NCBI GenBank assembly: GCA_964439135.1
Contig: CAYTNN010000020.1
Coordinates: 1 to 32,334, forward strand
Direction: 5' to 3'
Length of the DNA: 32,334 nt
DNA from: JAFGPJ01 sp964439135
GTDB lineage: Bacteria > Planctomycetota > Phycisphaerae > Sedimentisphaerales > Anaerobacaceae
The position numbers were made by a program, and so were the translations under genes. Below, one piece after another: positions 1 to 8,026 of the stretch. Numbering within the stretch: position 1 is the stretch's first letter; each line of letters starts with the position of its first letter. Under the pieces are notes generated by a model. It had not been told where the DNA came from and did not search any database. It worked only from the letters and a program-made list of their open reading frames with translations.

Positions 1-608
1 TTTTATGCAAAACAAACCCAATTTACAAAAGGCTAAAATATTGTAAGTAACTATAAAATAAGGTCATATGGAAATAAATGTGTTTTCGGCCAGTAAGAAA
101 ACAAAGCCAAACAAAGCCAATTTTCAAAAAACTGTCTACACCCAAATGGGTAGAAAGGAAGTCATAAATCAGAGGCCGGATGAACGATGGACGACAGAGG
201 GATTATTCGATGGACGGTTCGTACCTGATTCTTTTTGCTTTCGGTCCTCTGCCCTCTGTTCGGGGGCGGCAAGAGAAAATCCGATCAGGATACCTGCTAA
301 TGAACCGGATGATGGGTGTATTTTATCCTTATTTTCAAAATCCGGCGTGTAATTCGATATGGCTCCAAATGATTTCTTAGGTGCCGCACTGCATAATGGG
401 CTTGTACCAACACGCAAGGATAAGCCTGTTTCGGTGTCCAAAATCTGGATTTTTGTGCGTGTAATCGGAAAGTTGGCATCTGTTTTTGCCGATAAAATTG
501 AGAATAAAGAAAATGTTGGCCCGAGAGTGAACATCAACTCAGTCTGAGCTATATAAAGATATGTATTAACAGTCCTGATAAGCAAGGCAGTGAGCAGATA
601 TTGCATGT
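1..608. other. Gene-poor stretch, no convincing CDS
   Basis: I see no supported gene here. The longest open frames are 94 aa on the plus strand (68-352) and 145 aa on the minus strand (169-606). They overlap each other, lack a clear ribosome binding site and have low-complexity, compositionally odd translations. A short tandem ACAAAGCCAA pair lies near 111-120, an imperfect hairpin (CTAC/ACCCA against TGGGT/AG) near 136-153, and the 9-mer CGATGGACG occurs twice (185-193 and 208-216). It may be degraded coding sequence or intergenic DNA. Confidence 0.5.
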
Positions 609-636
609 TTGACAGACTGATTGAGTGCTATATAAT
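609..636 (+). promoter_or_regulatory. Sigma-70-type promoter of clpC
   Basis: TTGACA at 609-614 and TATAAT at 631-636 are both perfect housekeeping consensus hexamers, separated by 16 nt, just under the usual 17. Transcription would start near 643, leaving a leader of about 110 nt before the clpC ATG at 752. This is the best promoter match I found in the window. No CIRCE element (paired TTAGCACTC/GAGTGCTAA) is present, although a lone GAGTGCTA overlaps the spacer at 623-630. Confidence 0.7.
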
Positions 637-664
637 AAGAAAAATAAAAATTAAATGTTATTTA

Positions 665-720
665 TCGCCGATTGCTATCCTACGTTGGTGTTTATCCAAC
701 GGCGACAGCAGGAAAATCGG
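665..720 (+). other. Structured 5' leader of clpC
   Basis: The untranslated region contains several mutually compatible or competing inverted repeats. CGTTGG (683-688) pairs with CCAACG (696-701) around a 7-nt loop. TCGCCG (665-670) could pair with CGGCGA (700-705). CCGATT (668-673) could pair with AATCGG (715-720). The outer pairings compete with the inner hairpin for bases 700-701, so two alternative folds are possible. No known riboswitch class is recognised. Confidence 0.35.
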
Positions 721-751
721 TATTTTTCTAAACTATATTTCGGGGTAAAAA

Positions 752-3253
752 ATGTTTGAGCGTTTTACAGACCGTGCACGTAAGGTTATGGCGCTGGCTA
801 ACCAGGAAGCCCAGCGTTTTAACCACGAATATATAGGGACCGAACACATCCTTCTGGGGCTGGTTAAGGAAGGCAGCGGAGTGGGTGCTACGGTTCTGAA
901 AAATCTGGATGTGGACATAAAGAAGCTTCGGTTCGGAGTGGAAAAGCTGGTCAAAAGCGGGCCTGATATGGTCACAATGGGCAAGCTGCCGCAAACACCC
1001 CGAGCCAAGAAGGTGATTGAGTATGCGATCGAAGAAGCCCGGTCGCTTAACCATAACTATGTGGGGACAGAGCATATCCTGTTGGGCCTGCTGCGAGAGA
1101 GCGAAGGTATAGCAGCTCAGGTTCTTATGGATCTTGGTTTGAAACTCGAGGATGTGCGTCAGGAAGTGTTGAATCTGCTGGGAGCCGGAGTGGATGACGG
1201 ACCTGCCGCTCTTGGGATGAAGATGACCCCGACTATGGGCAGAAAGACAAAAAGCAAAACCCCGGCACTGGACAGCTTCGGCAGAGATCTTACACAATTA
1301 GCCGCCGAAGGTGAACTCGATCCGGTAATCGGCAGGCAGAAAGAAATTGAGCGACTGATCCAGATACTCTGTCGACGCACGAAGAACAATCCTGTTCTCC
1401 TGGGCGAAGCAGGCGTAGGCAAAACTGCTATTGTCGAGGGTCTGAGCCAGCAGATAATCAACAAGCAAGTCCCGGAAATCCTCAAGGGCAAGCGGATGGT
1501 GGTGCTTGATCTGGCAATGATGGTTGCCGGCACGAAATATCGCGGACAATTCGAAGAAAGAATAAAGGCGGTCATTAACGAAGTCCGAAGGGCAAAGAAT
1601 GTTATCTTGTTCATTGACGAGCTTCATACGCTTGTCGGAGCAGGTGGGGCCGAGGGTGCTATTGATGCCTCGAACGTGCTCAAGCCGGCTCTTGCAAGAG
1701 GAGAAGTTCAGTGTATTGGCGCTACTACTTTAGACGAGTTCAGAAAACATATTGAGAAAGACGGGGCGCTTGAAAGGCGTTTCCAGACGATCATTGTCGA
1801 GCAGCCTTCGAAGGAAGAGACCCTGGCGATACTTAGAGGACTTCAGGACCGCTACGAGGCGCACCACAGGGTTCGATTTACCGACGAGGCCCTTTTCCAA
1901 GCAGTAGAGCTTTCTACCCGATATATCACCGGCAGATGTCTGCCCGACAAGGCGATAGATGTGATCGATGAATCCGGTGCACGAGTTCGACTTAAGAACA
2001 TGACTCCTCCGCCCGATTTGACGCAGATGGAAGAGAAAATAGAAAAGCTGCAAAGGGAAAAAGACGAGGCCGTTAAAAATGCCGATTATGAGCGGGCGGC
2101 GTCATTGAGGGATGAGGCCCAACAGCTTCTGGATGAGAAGACCCAACTGCATAAAAAATGGTACGAGGAAAACAAAGAAGCGACCGGAGTAGTGGACAAC
2201 GAGATCATTGCGGAGGTCGTCAGCAATATGACGGGCGTGCCGTTGACGAAACTGGAGAAAAAGGAAACCCAGCGACTCCTGGAACTTGAGGCCGAGCTGC
2301 ATAAAACAGTTGTTTCACAGGATGAAGCAATAACTGCCGTGGCCAAGGCGGTCAGACGCAGCAGGAGCGGCCTTAAGGACCCGAATCGTCCAATGGGATG
2401 CTTCATACTCCTCGGACCCAGCGGTGTTGGAAAAACGCTGCTCGCACAGGCTCTGGCGGAGTTTATGTTCAGTGACAGAAATTCTCTCATCCGGCTGGAT
2501 ATGAGTGAATTTATGGAGAAGCACAATGTAAGTCGATTGGTCGGTGCTCCTCCCGGATACGTTGGCTACGAAGAAGGCGGACAATTAACCGAAAGGATTA
2601 GAAGAAGACCATACTCAGTGCTGCTTCTGGACGAAATAGAGAAGGCCCATCCTGATGTCTATAATGTGCTGTTACAGATTATGGACGAGGGCAGGTTGAC
2701 GGACAGTTTCGGCCGAAGCATTGACTTTAAAAATGTCGTTCTCATTATGACCAGCAACATCGGCGCTGATTTGATTAAGAATCAATCCGGTTTTGGTTTT
2801 GGCAAGAAAAGCCCCGAGGCGAATTATGAGAAAATGAAGGATATTCTTCAGAAAGAGGTAGAGCGTCACTTTAGACCCGAATTTCTGAACCGGCTTGACG
2901 ACACCATCGTCTTTCAGGCGTTAACAAGAGAGAATCTGCAAATTATCGTTGATTACGAGCTTGCCAAGGTATTCAAACGTCTGACCGAGCACGGCTTAAA
3001 ACTCGAATTAACCGACCAGGCGAAGGAATTTCTCATTGACAAGGGCTATAATCCGGAATTCGGAGCCAGACCTTTACGAAGGGCGATCGAGCATTATATA
3101 GAGGACCCGCTTTCGGAAGCTGTACTGGGAGGCAAATTCAAAGGCAAGAACCTTATCAAGATCGACGTGCAGGATGAAGAGCACTTGAAACTTGAAGGGT
3201 ATCTAGAACCTGAGCCGGAGAAAAGTGAGCCTGCCGTCGCAAAGTCGAAATAG
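752..3253 (+). CDS. clpC: ATP-dependent Clp protease ATP-binding subunit ClpC
   Basis: This is a full-length (833 aa) HSP100/ClpC unfoldase. Family members use ATP to unfold proteins and thread them into the ClpP peptidase, and disaggregate misfolded protein in the cytoplasm. Visible in order are the double Clp-N domain (about 1-150), AAA-1 with Walker A GEAGVGKT at 218-225 and Walker B FIDE further on, a UVR-type coiled middle segment (about 426-463, with NADYERAASLRDEA) that marks ClpC rather than ClpB or ClpA, AAA-2 with Walker A GPSGVGKT at 555-562, and a ClpB-D2-small C-terminal domain. The C-terminal tail is acidic/proline-rich. It stands alone behind a strong promoter with a long leader and converges with the RNase H-PurN gene. 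No clpP, mcsA or ctsR lies next to it. Confidence 0.97.
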   Translation: MFERFTDRARKVMALANQEAQRFNHEYIGTEHILLGLVKEGSGVGATVLKNLDVDIKKLRFGVEKLVKSGPDMVTMGKLPQTPRAKKVIEYAIEEARSLNHNYVGTEHILLGLLRESEGIAAQVLMDLGLKLEDVRQEVLNLLGAGVDDGPAALGMKMTPTMGRKTKSKTPALDSFGRDLTQLAAEGELDPVIGRQKEIERLIQILCRRTKNNPVLLGEAGVGKTAIVEGLSQQIINKQVPEILKGKRMVVLDLAMMVAGTKYRGQFEERIKAVINEVRRAKNVILFIDELHTLVGAGGAEGAIDASNVLKPALARGEVQCIGATTLDEFRKHIEKDGALERRFQTIIVEQPSKEETLAILRGLQDRYEAHHRVRFTDEALFQAVELSTRYITGRCLPDKAIDVIDESGARVRLKNMTPPPDLTQMEEKIEKLQREKDEAVKNADYERAASLRDEAQQLLDEKTQLHKKWYEENKEATGVVDNEIIAEVVSNMTGVPLTKLEKKETQRLLELEAELHKTVVSQDEAITAVAKAVRRSRSGLKDPNRPMGCFILLGPSGVGKTLLAQALAEFMFSDRNSLIRLDMSEFMEKHNVSRLVGAPPGYVGYEEGGQLTERIRRRPYSVLLLDEIEKAHPDVYNVLLQIMDEGRLTDSFGRSIDFKNVVLIMTSNIGADLIKNQSGFGFGKKSPEANYEKMKDILQKEVERHFRPEFLNRLDDTIVFQALTRENLQIIVDYELAKVFKRLTEHGLKLELTDQAKEFLIDKGYNPEFGARPLRRAIEHYIEDPLSEAVLGGKFKGKNLIKIDVQDEEHLKLEGYLEPEPEKSEPAVAKSK

Positions 3254-3310
3254 TCGTATTTGATAATACGTTACGGCTTGCGTATCGTGGCCCGATCCGG
3301 ATTTGTCGCG

Positions 3311-4372
3311 TTACGGTTTGATTCTTGTAATGCCGTTTTCGACGGACAACCTGCCGGCGGCAAATAAGTTGATGGCCTCCGGATATGCGATACATTCCTG
3401 CTCGAAGACCCTGGCGGCCAGCGTATCGGGAGTGTCGTCGTTTTCGACCGCGCAGGTTCGCTGGACGATGATAGGCCCATCGTCATATTCATTTGTGCAG
3501 AAATGGACGGTGCAGCCGCTTACTTTACAGCCCGCTTTTAGTACCGCCTCGTGGACGTGATGTCCCCACATCCCTTTTCCGCCGAAGCTCGGCAGCAGGG
3601 CGGGGTGGATGTTCATCACGCGATGTTCGTATCGAGCCGGTATTTTCCAAAGGCATAGCCAGCCTCCCTGGATGACGAGGTCAACGTTTGCCGCGATGAG
3701 CTCTGCTTCGATACGCTTACTGAATTCATCGATGTCGGGGTAGTCTTTTGTGCGGACAATCTTTACGTCCAGCCCTGCGTTTTTCGCTTTCTCGACCCCC
3801 GTCACCGTTGAGCGTGAGCTGATAACGACAGCCACCTCGGCATTGAGCAGGCCATGCTTAATGTGTTTGAGGATGTTCATCAATGTTGTGCCGCCGCCGC
3901 TGATGAGCACGCCGAGCCGGATCGGCTTTTCCTTCTTCGATGCCGGTTTGAGCCTGGCTTCAATGTTATGTCCTGTGTCCAGAGCCTGATTTACGAGACT
4001 GTCGGCTTGCTTGTTCTTATCACGAGTAATATGACGGACTTTCCAGCTCTTGAACCTGTTGAGCAGGCTGGCGGCCTGCTCGTAAAGGGGCTTTATAAGC
4101 TCGCTTTTCACCCTGTATTGACCGTTAATCTGTTTGACAAGCAGTTCGCTGTCGCTGAAAACGACGAGCTGTTCGGCACCTATTTTTATCGCGGCTTCGA
4201 GGGCTTTTACGAGACTTGTATATTCGGCCACGTTGTTAGTCGTTCGGCCTAAGACGTAGCCTTGTGCCTGCAATTGAGTCCCGCTGGAATCTTCCAATAC
4301 AAAACCGGCAGCAGCCGGGCCAGGATTGCCTCTGCTGCCGCCGTCAATATGAGCGATGATTTTATCAGGCAC
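3311..4372 (-). CDS. RNase HI-like / phosphoribosylglycinamide formyltransferase (PurN-like) fusion
   Basis: One open frame joins two enzymes that are normally separate. The N-terminal ~140 residues form an RNase HI-like domain that would cut RNA in RNA:DNA hybrids, with all four acidic catalytic positions in place: D in HIDGGSRGNPG, E in NNVAEY, D in FSDSELL and D in KQADSLV. After a short basic linker (PASKKEKP), the C-terminal ~200 residues match glycinamide ribonucleotide formyltransferase (third step of purine synthesis), with the expected Asn-x-His (MNIHPALLP) and Asp (DDGP) catalytic residues. The start is chosen at GTG 4372 because TAGGAG at 4386-4381 lies 8 nt upstream; an in-frame TTG at 4393 lacks support. 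The gene follows the zinc-ribbon gene by 94 nt. The exact PurN substrate is inferred from the family. Confidence 0.9.
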   Translation of the reverse strand: MPDKIIAHIDGGSRGNPGPAAAGFVLEDSSGTQLQAQGYVLGRTTNNVAEYTSLVKALEAAIKIGAEQLVVFSDSELLVKQINGQYRVKSELIKPLYEQAASLLNRFKSWKVRHITRDKNKQADSLVNQALDTGHNIEARLKPASKKEKPIRLGVLISGGGTTLMNILKHIKHGLLNAEVAVVISSRSTVTGVEKAKNAGLDVKIVRTKDYPDIDEFSKRIEAELIAANVDLVIQGGWLCLWKIPARYEHRVMNIHPALLPSFGGKGMWGHHVHEAVLKAGCKVSGCTVHFCTNEYDDGPIIVQRTCAVENDDTPDTLAARVFEQECIAYPEAINLFAAGRLSVENGITRIKP

Positions 4373-4466
4373 TACGTTGGCTCCTAAAAACAAAATTAAA
4401 ACGAGTTTAGGCTAACACATAATGACTGCGGGATACGCTTTGGTTCTGCGGTCTTACTCCTGGTTT

Positions 4467-5204
4467 CTAATCTTCATGTAAATTGCCAAGGACAAGTATT
4501 CTTGTGCAATTGGGACAGCGGATTATGTCATCTTTAGTCATAAGCATATTGACACTCTCGGCGGTGATTCCCATGAAGCAGCCCCCACAGCTATAAGGTC
4601 CCTTTTTATTACCCTGCTGCTCAATGAACGCGACAGCGTGGCCGTCGTACGTTTCGGCCACGCGTTTGAATGTTTCTAACGATTTGGATGGGATGATCTG
4701 TGCAACCTGATCCCACTCAATCTGGATTTTATCGATTTCTGCCTGGAATTTGTTGGCCAGTATCTCACTTTCTTTTCGGGTTTTCTCAAGTGTTTCTTTT
4801 TGCTCGTCTACCTGTTTCTGGATATCCTTGCATTCAGTTTCATCGGCCTCAATATCTTTCAACAATTCGAGACTCTGGGTTTCTATCTTGGAATTGTCCG
4901 CCTTGGTAGTATTGAGTTGAGTGAGGACGGCGGCATACTCTTTATTCGTTTTTGCGCTGTTGAGTGATGCTCTTAACTTAGCTATTATTTCATCTTTGGT
5001 CTTGAGTTCCAATTCCATGCGGTCGAATTGAACCTTGGTTAGTTGCACTTCTTCTTTCTTGGCTTCAAGGGCGTTTTGAAGGCTTCTGATCAGGTTTTCC
5101 TGAATAATGACATTCCTTCTGCATCTTGTAAGTTTTCCCTTTTCGACTCGCAGACGATTTTCAACGCTTTGAAGTTTTAGCAGCCCATTTAATACAGGTC
5201 CCAT
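4467..5204 (-). CDS. Coiled-coil C4-type zinc-ribbon protein (zf-RING_7 / DUF164-like)
   Basis: The 245-aa protein is about 160 residues of long alpha-helical coiled coil (roughly 8-165), rich in Glu, Lys and Gln, followed by a compact domain with two CxxC pairs, CGGC at 206-209 and CPNC at 230-233, expected to bind one zinc. This matches the zf-RING_7/DUF164 family, whose members are often encoded beside RNase H-type genes; their function is poorly known, with nucleic acid or protein binding proposed. The start is well supported by AAAGGAG five nt before the ATG. It lies upstream of and in line with the RNase H-PurN fusion, so the two may form an operon. Its own upstream region disappears into gap 1. 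Confidence 0.88.
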   Translation of the reverse strand: MGPVLNGLLKLQSVENRLRVEKGKLTRCRRNVIIQENLIRSLQNALEAKKEEVQLTKVQFDRMELELKTKDEIIAKLRASLNSAKTNKEYAAVLTQLNTTKADNSKIETQSLELLKDIEADETECKDIQKQVDEQKETLEKTRKESEILANKFQAEIDKIQIEWDQVAQIIPSKSLETFKRVAETYDGHAVAFIEQQGNKKGPYSCGGCFMGITAESVNMLMTKDDIIRCPNCTRILVLGNLHED

Positions 5205-5245
5205 TTAAGCTCCTTTGCGACAGCTTTAAAACTTTTTAAGCCCTT

Positions 5246-5345
5246 NNNNNNNNNNNNNNNNNNNNNNNNNNNNNNNNNNNNNNNNNNNNNNNNNNNNNNN
5301 NNNNNNNNNNNNNNNNNNNNNNNNNNNNNNNNNNNNNNNNNNNNN
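5246..5345. other. Assembly gap (100 N)
   Basis: There are exactly 100 N, the usual placeholder length. The flanks show no shared sequence, so unlike the second gap nothing suggests an overlap. The M20 peptidase to the right begins mid-domain. Its relatives have roughly 80-95 residues before the first visible motif, so the real missing sequence is probably several hundred bases rather than 100. Confidence 0.95.
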
Positions 5346-6185
5346 ATATATGGCAGAGGCTCCGTGGATATGAAGGGCGGAACCGCCGCGGCTGTTACCG
5401 CTATCAGACAAATCGTCGATTCCGGCGTCAAGTTACAGGGCGATATTATTTTCTCAGCAGTTGCGGGCGAAGAGACCGATAGCGCCGGGGCAAGACGGTT
5501 TGTCGATGACAAAGGCTGGCTGCCGGAACTTGCCGGAGTGGTTATCCCTGAGCCGACGGATTTCGAGATTGTGACCGCCCATCGCGGGATGCTGTGGCTC
5601 GAAGTTACAACTAAGGGCAAAGCCGCCCACAGCTCGGCCCCGCAATTGGGCGTGAACGCAATCGGCTCGATGCGGCTGATTATGAATGAGCTGGAAAGTT
5701 ACGAAATCAAAATCGAGCCGCATAAGCAGTTGGGTACGTGCTCGATTAGCATCAATACAATCGCCGGCGGTAAAACGATGAACGTTGTGCCGGATAAGTG
5801 CAGCATCGGAATCGATATTCGCACTCTTCCCGGGCAGGATCATCAGGCTATCATTGCCGATTTAGAAGAAATCTGCACAAAGTTGAGAACCGAGAATACA
5901 CAATTTGAAGCAGCCGTTTCTGTAATACGCCAGATGCAGTCGATGGAGACTGATTGCAGTTGCGACTTTGTTAAAGATTTTTGCTCCGTTGTTGAAACTG
6001 ATAAAACCAAGGCCGTAGGCTACACCACGGACGGCCCTTATTTCGCCTCACTCGGCAGCCCCGTCGTTATTTTCGGGCCCGGCAAGCCACACCTTTGCCA
6101 CAAGCCCGATGAATATATTGACGTCGCCGACCTTGAAAAAGGTGTAGAGCATTATAAAAATATCATCTTAAAATTCCTGACCTGA
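5346..6185 (+). CDS. M20 family metallopeptidase (ArgE/DapE/ACY1-like), N-terminus missing in gap
   Basis: The frame is open from the gap edge (translation begins IYGRGSVDMKGG) to the stop at 6185, giving 279 residues. GRGSxDMKGG holds the bridging metal-ligand Asp of the co-catalytic zinc centre. AGEETDSAGA carries the general-base Glu and its neighbouring metal-ligand Glu. IPEPT gives a further metal-ligand Glu, and PGKPHLCHKPDEYI near the C-terminus supplies the last His ligand. The middle third is the dimerisation/lid domain starting at TAHRGMLWLEV. Family members hydrolyse amide bonds of N-acyl amino acids or small peptides (acetylornithine, succinyl-DAP and relatives); the substrate cannot be told from sequence. 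The first metal-binding HxD motif must lie in the missing part. The GTG at 5364 is internal to the conserved motif and is not a credible start. Confidence 0.9.
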   Translation: MYGRGSVDMKGGTAAAVTAIRQIVDSGVKLQGDIIFSAVAGEETDSAGARRFVDDKGWLPELAGVVIPEPTDFEIVTAHRGMLWLEVTTKGKAAHSSAPQLGVNAIGSMRLIMNELESYEIKIEPHKQLGTCSISINTIAGGKTMNVVPDKCSIGIDIRTLPGQDHQAIIADLEEICTKLRTENTQFEAAVSVIRQMQSMETDCSCDFVKDFCSVVETDKTKAVGYTTDGPYFASLGSPVVIFGPGKPHLCHKPDEYIDVADLEKGVEHYKNIILKFLT

Positions 6186-6408
6186 TCAGGATGCCGTAAG
6201 CTGACGACGGCTCTAAACCAGAGTATTGACAAGCTGTTCGGGGAATGATGTCTCAAGAGAGCAATCTTTCCGAAAGAGCATTTGATTTTAAGTGTGTTGA
6301 AAATCCGATGTACAATTCCATAAATGTTTATTATACAGATGTTTGCTCCGAAAGAAGTCGTGCAATATTTCAACAACTGGTATTACGAAGATAAAATTGA
6401 GGACGATA

Positions 6409-6750
6409 ATGGATCGACTGAAAGAAATATCCGAGCATCGGGACAAGGCGCATCAGAAATTGCTGTCTCTCAAATCCAAAGTTTACGAGGCGTTTCTTGA
6501 GATGGAAAAGGCGGCCTATTGCGATGGGGCTCTGCCGAAGAAGACCAAGGAATTGATAGCGGTCGGTATTTCAGTCGTCATCGACTGCGAATCGTGCATG
6601 CAGTGGCATATCGAACAAGCCGCCAAAGCCGGGGCTTCGGCGCGGGAGATTCTTGAAGCGGTCGAGGTCGGCATTGAAATGGGCGGCGGCCCGGCAACCG
6701 TCTCGGCAAGGTTCGCTCTCGATGTAATGGATGGCGTGTTTAAAAAATAA
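6409..6750 (+). CDS. Carboxymuconolactone decarboxylase / AhpD-like protein
   Basis: The small (113 aa) all-helical protein has the AhpD-type signature CESCMQWH, with Cys60, Cys63 and His67. In AhpD relatives this CxxC...H site carries out thiol-based peroxide reduction, and in the wider CMD family related folds act on lactones or are uncharacterised. The start at ATG 6409 is chosen over an in-frame start at 6343 because the homologous region begins there and TTGAGGA sits just upstream. The phzF-like gene starts 19 nt after its stop, and the cupin and QueG-like genes follow on the same strand, so these probably form one transcription unit. The real substrate is unknown. Confidence 0.85.
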   Translation: MDRLKEISEHRDKAHQKLLSLKSKVYEAFLEMEKAAYCDGALPKKTKELIAVGISVVIDCESCMQWHIEQAAKAGASAREILEAVEVGIEMGGGPATVSARFALDVMDGVFKK

Positions 6751-6769
6751 TAACAAAAGGATATAAAAA

Positions 6770-7657
6770 ATGGAGAATATGACCTTTTATATTTTGGATG
6801 TATTTGCAGAGGAAAAATATACAGGGAATCAACTCGCAGTTGTCCGGGACGCGGCGGCTCTATCGGATAGCCAGATGCAGCGTATCACCAGGGAGATGAA
6901 CTATTCGGAGACAACGTTCATCCTGAGCGAACAGCCGCGACAAGGCGGATATGATGTTCGTATTTTCACGCCGGCAGCGGAGGTGCCTTTTGCCGGGCAC
7001 CCGACTCTGGGGACCGCCTTTGTAATACAGCACGAAATTATGAAAGAACCCGCCGAGACCGTAATCCTTAATTTGAAGGTGGGCCAGATTCCCGTTACTT
7101 CAGGTTCCAGCGGAAAAGAAAAAGATATATTATGGATGAAGCAAATTGACCCGACTTTTGGCCTGACTATCGAGCCGGGTCCTATTTCGAAAGTTTTGGG
7201 TCTGAATGAATCGGAAATAGACGATAGATTTATTGTTCAGGAAGTCTCTACCGGGCTGCCTTTTATCATCGTTCCGCTGAAGAGTCTGGATGCTGTGAAA
7301 CGGGCCAAAGTTAACAGAGATAAATGTTTCAAGCTGATTGAAGATACAAAAGCCAAGATGATCCTGATTTTTTGCCCTGAGACTTATAATCGCGAAAACG
7401 ACTTGAATGTCCGGGTTTTCTGTGACTATTATGACATACCGGAAGACCCGGCCACAGGAAGCGGGAATGGTTGTTTAGCCGGGTATTTAGCGAAACATCT
7501 TTATTTTGGGGACGACAAGATCGACATCCGGGTTGAACAGGGCTATGAAATATCAAGACCGTCACTGCTCTATCTCAGGGCGGAAAACAAGCAGGAAAAA
7601 ATCGACGTGTTTGTCGGCGGAAAGGTCATTATGGTTGCAAAAGGACAATTGTTATAA
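6770..7657 (+). CDS. PhzF family isomerase
   Basis: The 295-aa protein matches the PhzF/diaminopimelate-epimerase-fold superfamily along its length: an N-terminal FYILDVFAEEKYTGNQLAVV, a catalytic Glu at about residue 47 in NYSETTF, FTPAAEVPFAGHPTLGTAFV, and the C-terminal signature EDPATGSGNGCLAGYL. PhzF itself isomerises a phenazine precursor, but no other phenazine gene is present here, so the substrate is unknown and the name should be read as family only. AAAGGA about 8 nt upstream of ATG 6770 supports the start. It sits between the AhpD-like and cupin genes with very short spacing. Confidence 0.92.
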   Translation: MENMTFYILDVFAEEKYTGNQLAVVRDAAALSDSQMQRITREMNYSETTFILSEQPRQGGYDVRIFTPAAEVPFAGHPTLGTAFVIQHEIMKEPAETVILNLKVGQIPVTSGSSGKEKDILWMKQIDPTFGLTIEPGPISKVLGLNESEIDDRFIVQEVSTGLPFIIVPLKSLDAVKRAKVNRDKCFKLIEDTKAKMILIFCPETYNRENDLNVRVFCDYYDIPEDPATGSGNGCLAGYLAKHLYFGDDKIDIRVEQGYEISRPSLLYLRAENKQEKIDVFVGGKVIMVAKGQLL

Positions 7658-7686
7658 GGAACGTTTCGGTGACAGGAAAATATGCG

Positions 7687-8001
7687 ATGGAAAAATACAG
7701 AATAAACTTCGAGAAGATATTGTGGGAAACGCCGGCAGCCGGCGTTAGGTTCAAAGCACATGAGCAGGACGGCAGAAAACTGCGTTTAGCAGAGTTCACA
7801 AAGGAATTTTTTGAAACCGATTGGTGCACCAAAGGGCATATCGGATATGTTCTGGAAGGCCAAATGGAAATAGACTTCGACGGAAAAGTGATTATGTTCG
7901 TCCCGGGTGACGGACTGTTCATACCGGCAGGTGAGAAACGCAAGCACAAGGCTAAAGTGTTAACGGAAACAATGAAAATCATCCTGGTTGAAGATGTTTA
8001 G
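7687..8001 (+). CDS. Cupin domain protein
   Basis: The 104-aa single-domain cupin has the typical two-part pattern. KGHIGYVLEGQMEIDFDG corresponds to motif 1, keeping the Gly-x-(5)-Gly-like turn with one His, and FVPGDGLFIPAGEKRKHKA to motif 2, with the PxG turn and a His. The usual metal-binding set is incomplete, so metal binding is uncertain. Two starts are possible: ATG 7687, with AGGA nine nt upstream (chosen), or GTG 7669, with AAGGA overlapping the phzF stop; the latter adds six residues. Its role is unknown; small cupins next to redox or isomerase genes are often ligand-binding or accessory enzymes. Confidence 0.85.
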   Translation: MEKYRINFEKILWETPAAGVRFKAHEQDGRKLRLAEFTKEFFETDWCTKGHIGYVLEGQMEIDFDGKVIMFVPGDGLFIPAGEKRKHKAKVLTETMKIILVEDV

Positions 8002-8026
8002 ACCACCATTAGTGTGACGTGAAAAT

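Noticed and set aside
169..606. 145-aa minus-strand open frame upstream of clpC
   Set aside because: It overlaps plus-strand frames, has no clear ribosome site, and its translation is low in recognisable structure with a charged/polar tail typical of random frames.
623..630. GAGTGCTA resembling half of a CIRCE (HrcA) element in the clpC promoter
   Set aside because: The complementary TTAGCACTC half is absent at the required 9-nt distance.
728..1297. 189-aa minus-strand open frame
   Set aside because: It lies entirely antisense to the certain clpC N-terminal domain and has no family resemblance.
3255..3270. CGTATT-TGAT-AATACG hairpin after clpC as a terminator
   Set aside because: The stem is only 6 bp and AT-rich, with no T-run on either side; it may be chance.
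6770..7657. Phenazine biosynthesis locus
   Set aside because: Only a PhzF-family protein is present; no other phz gene is nearby, and PhzF homologues are widespread with unrelated roles.
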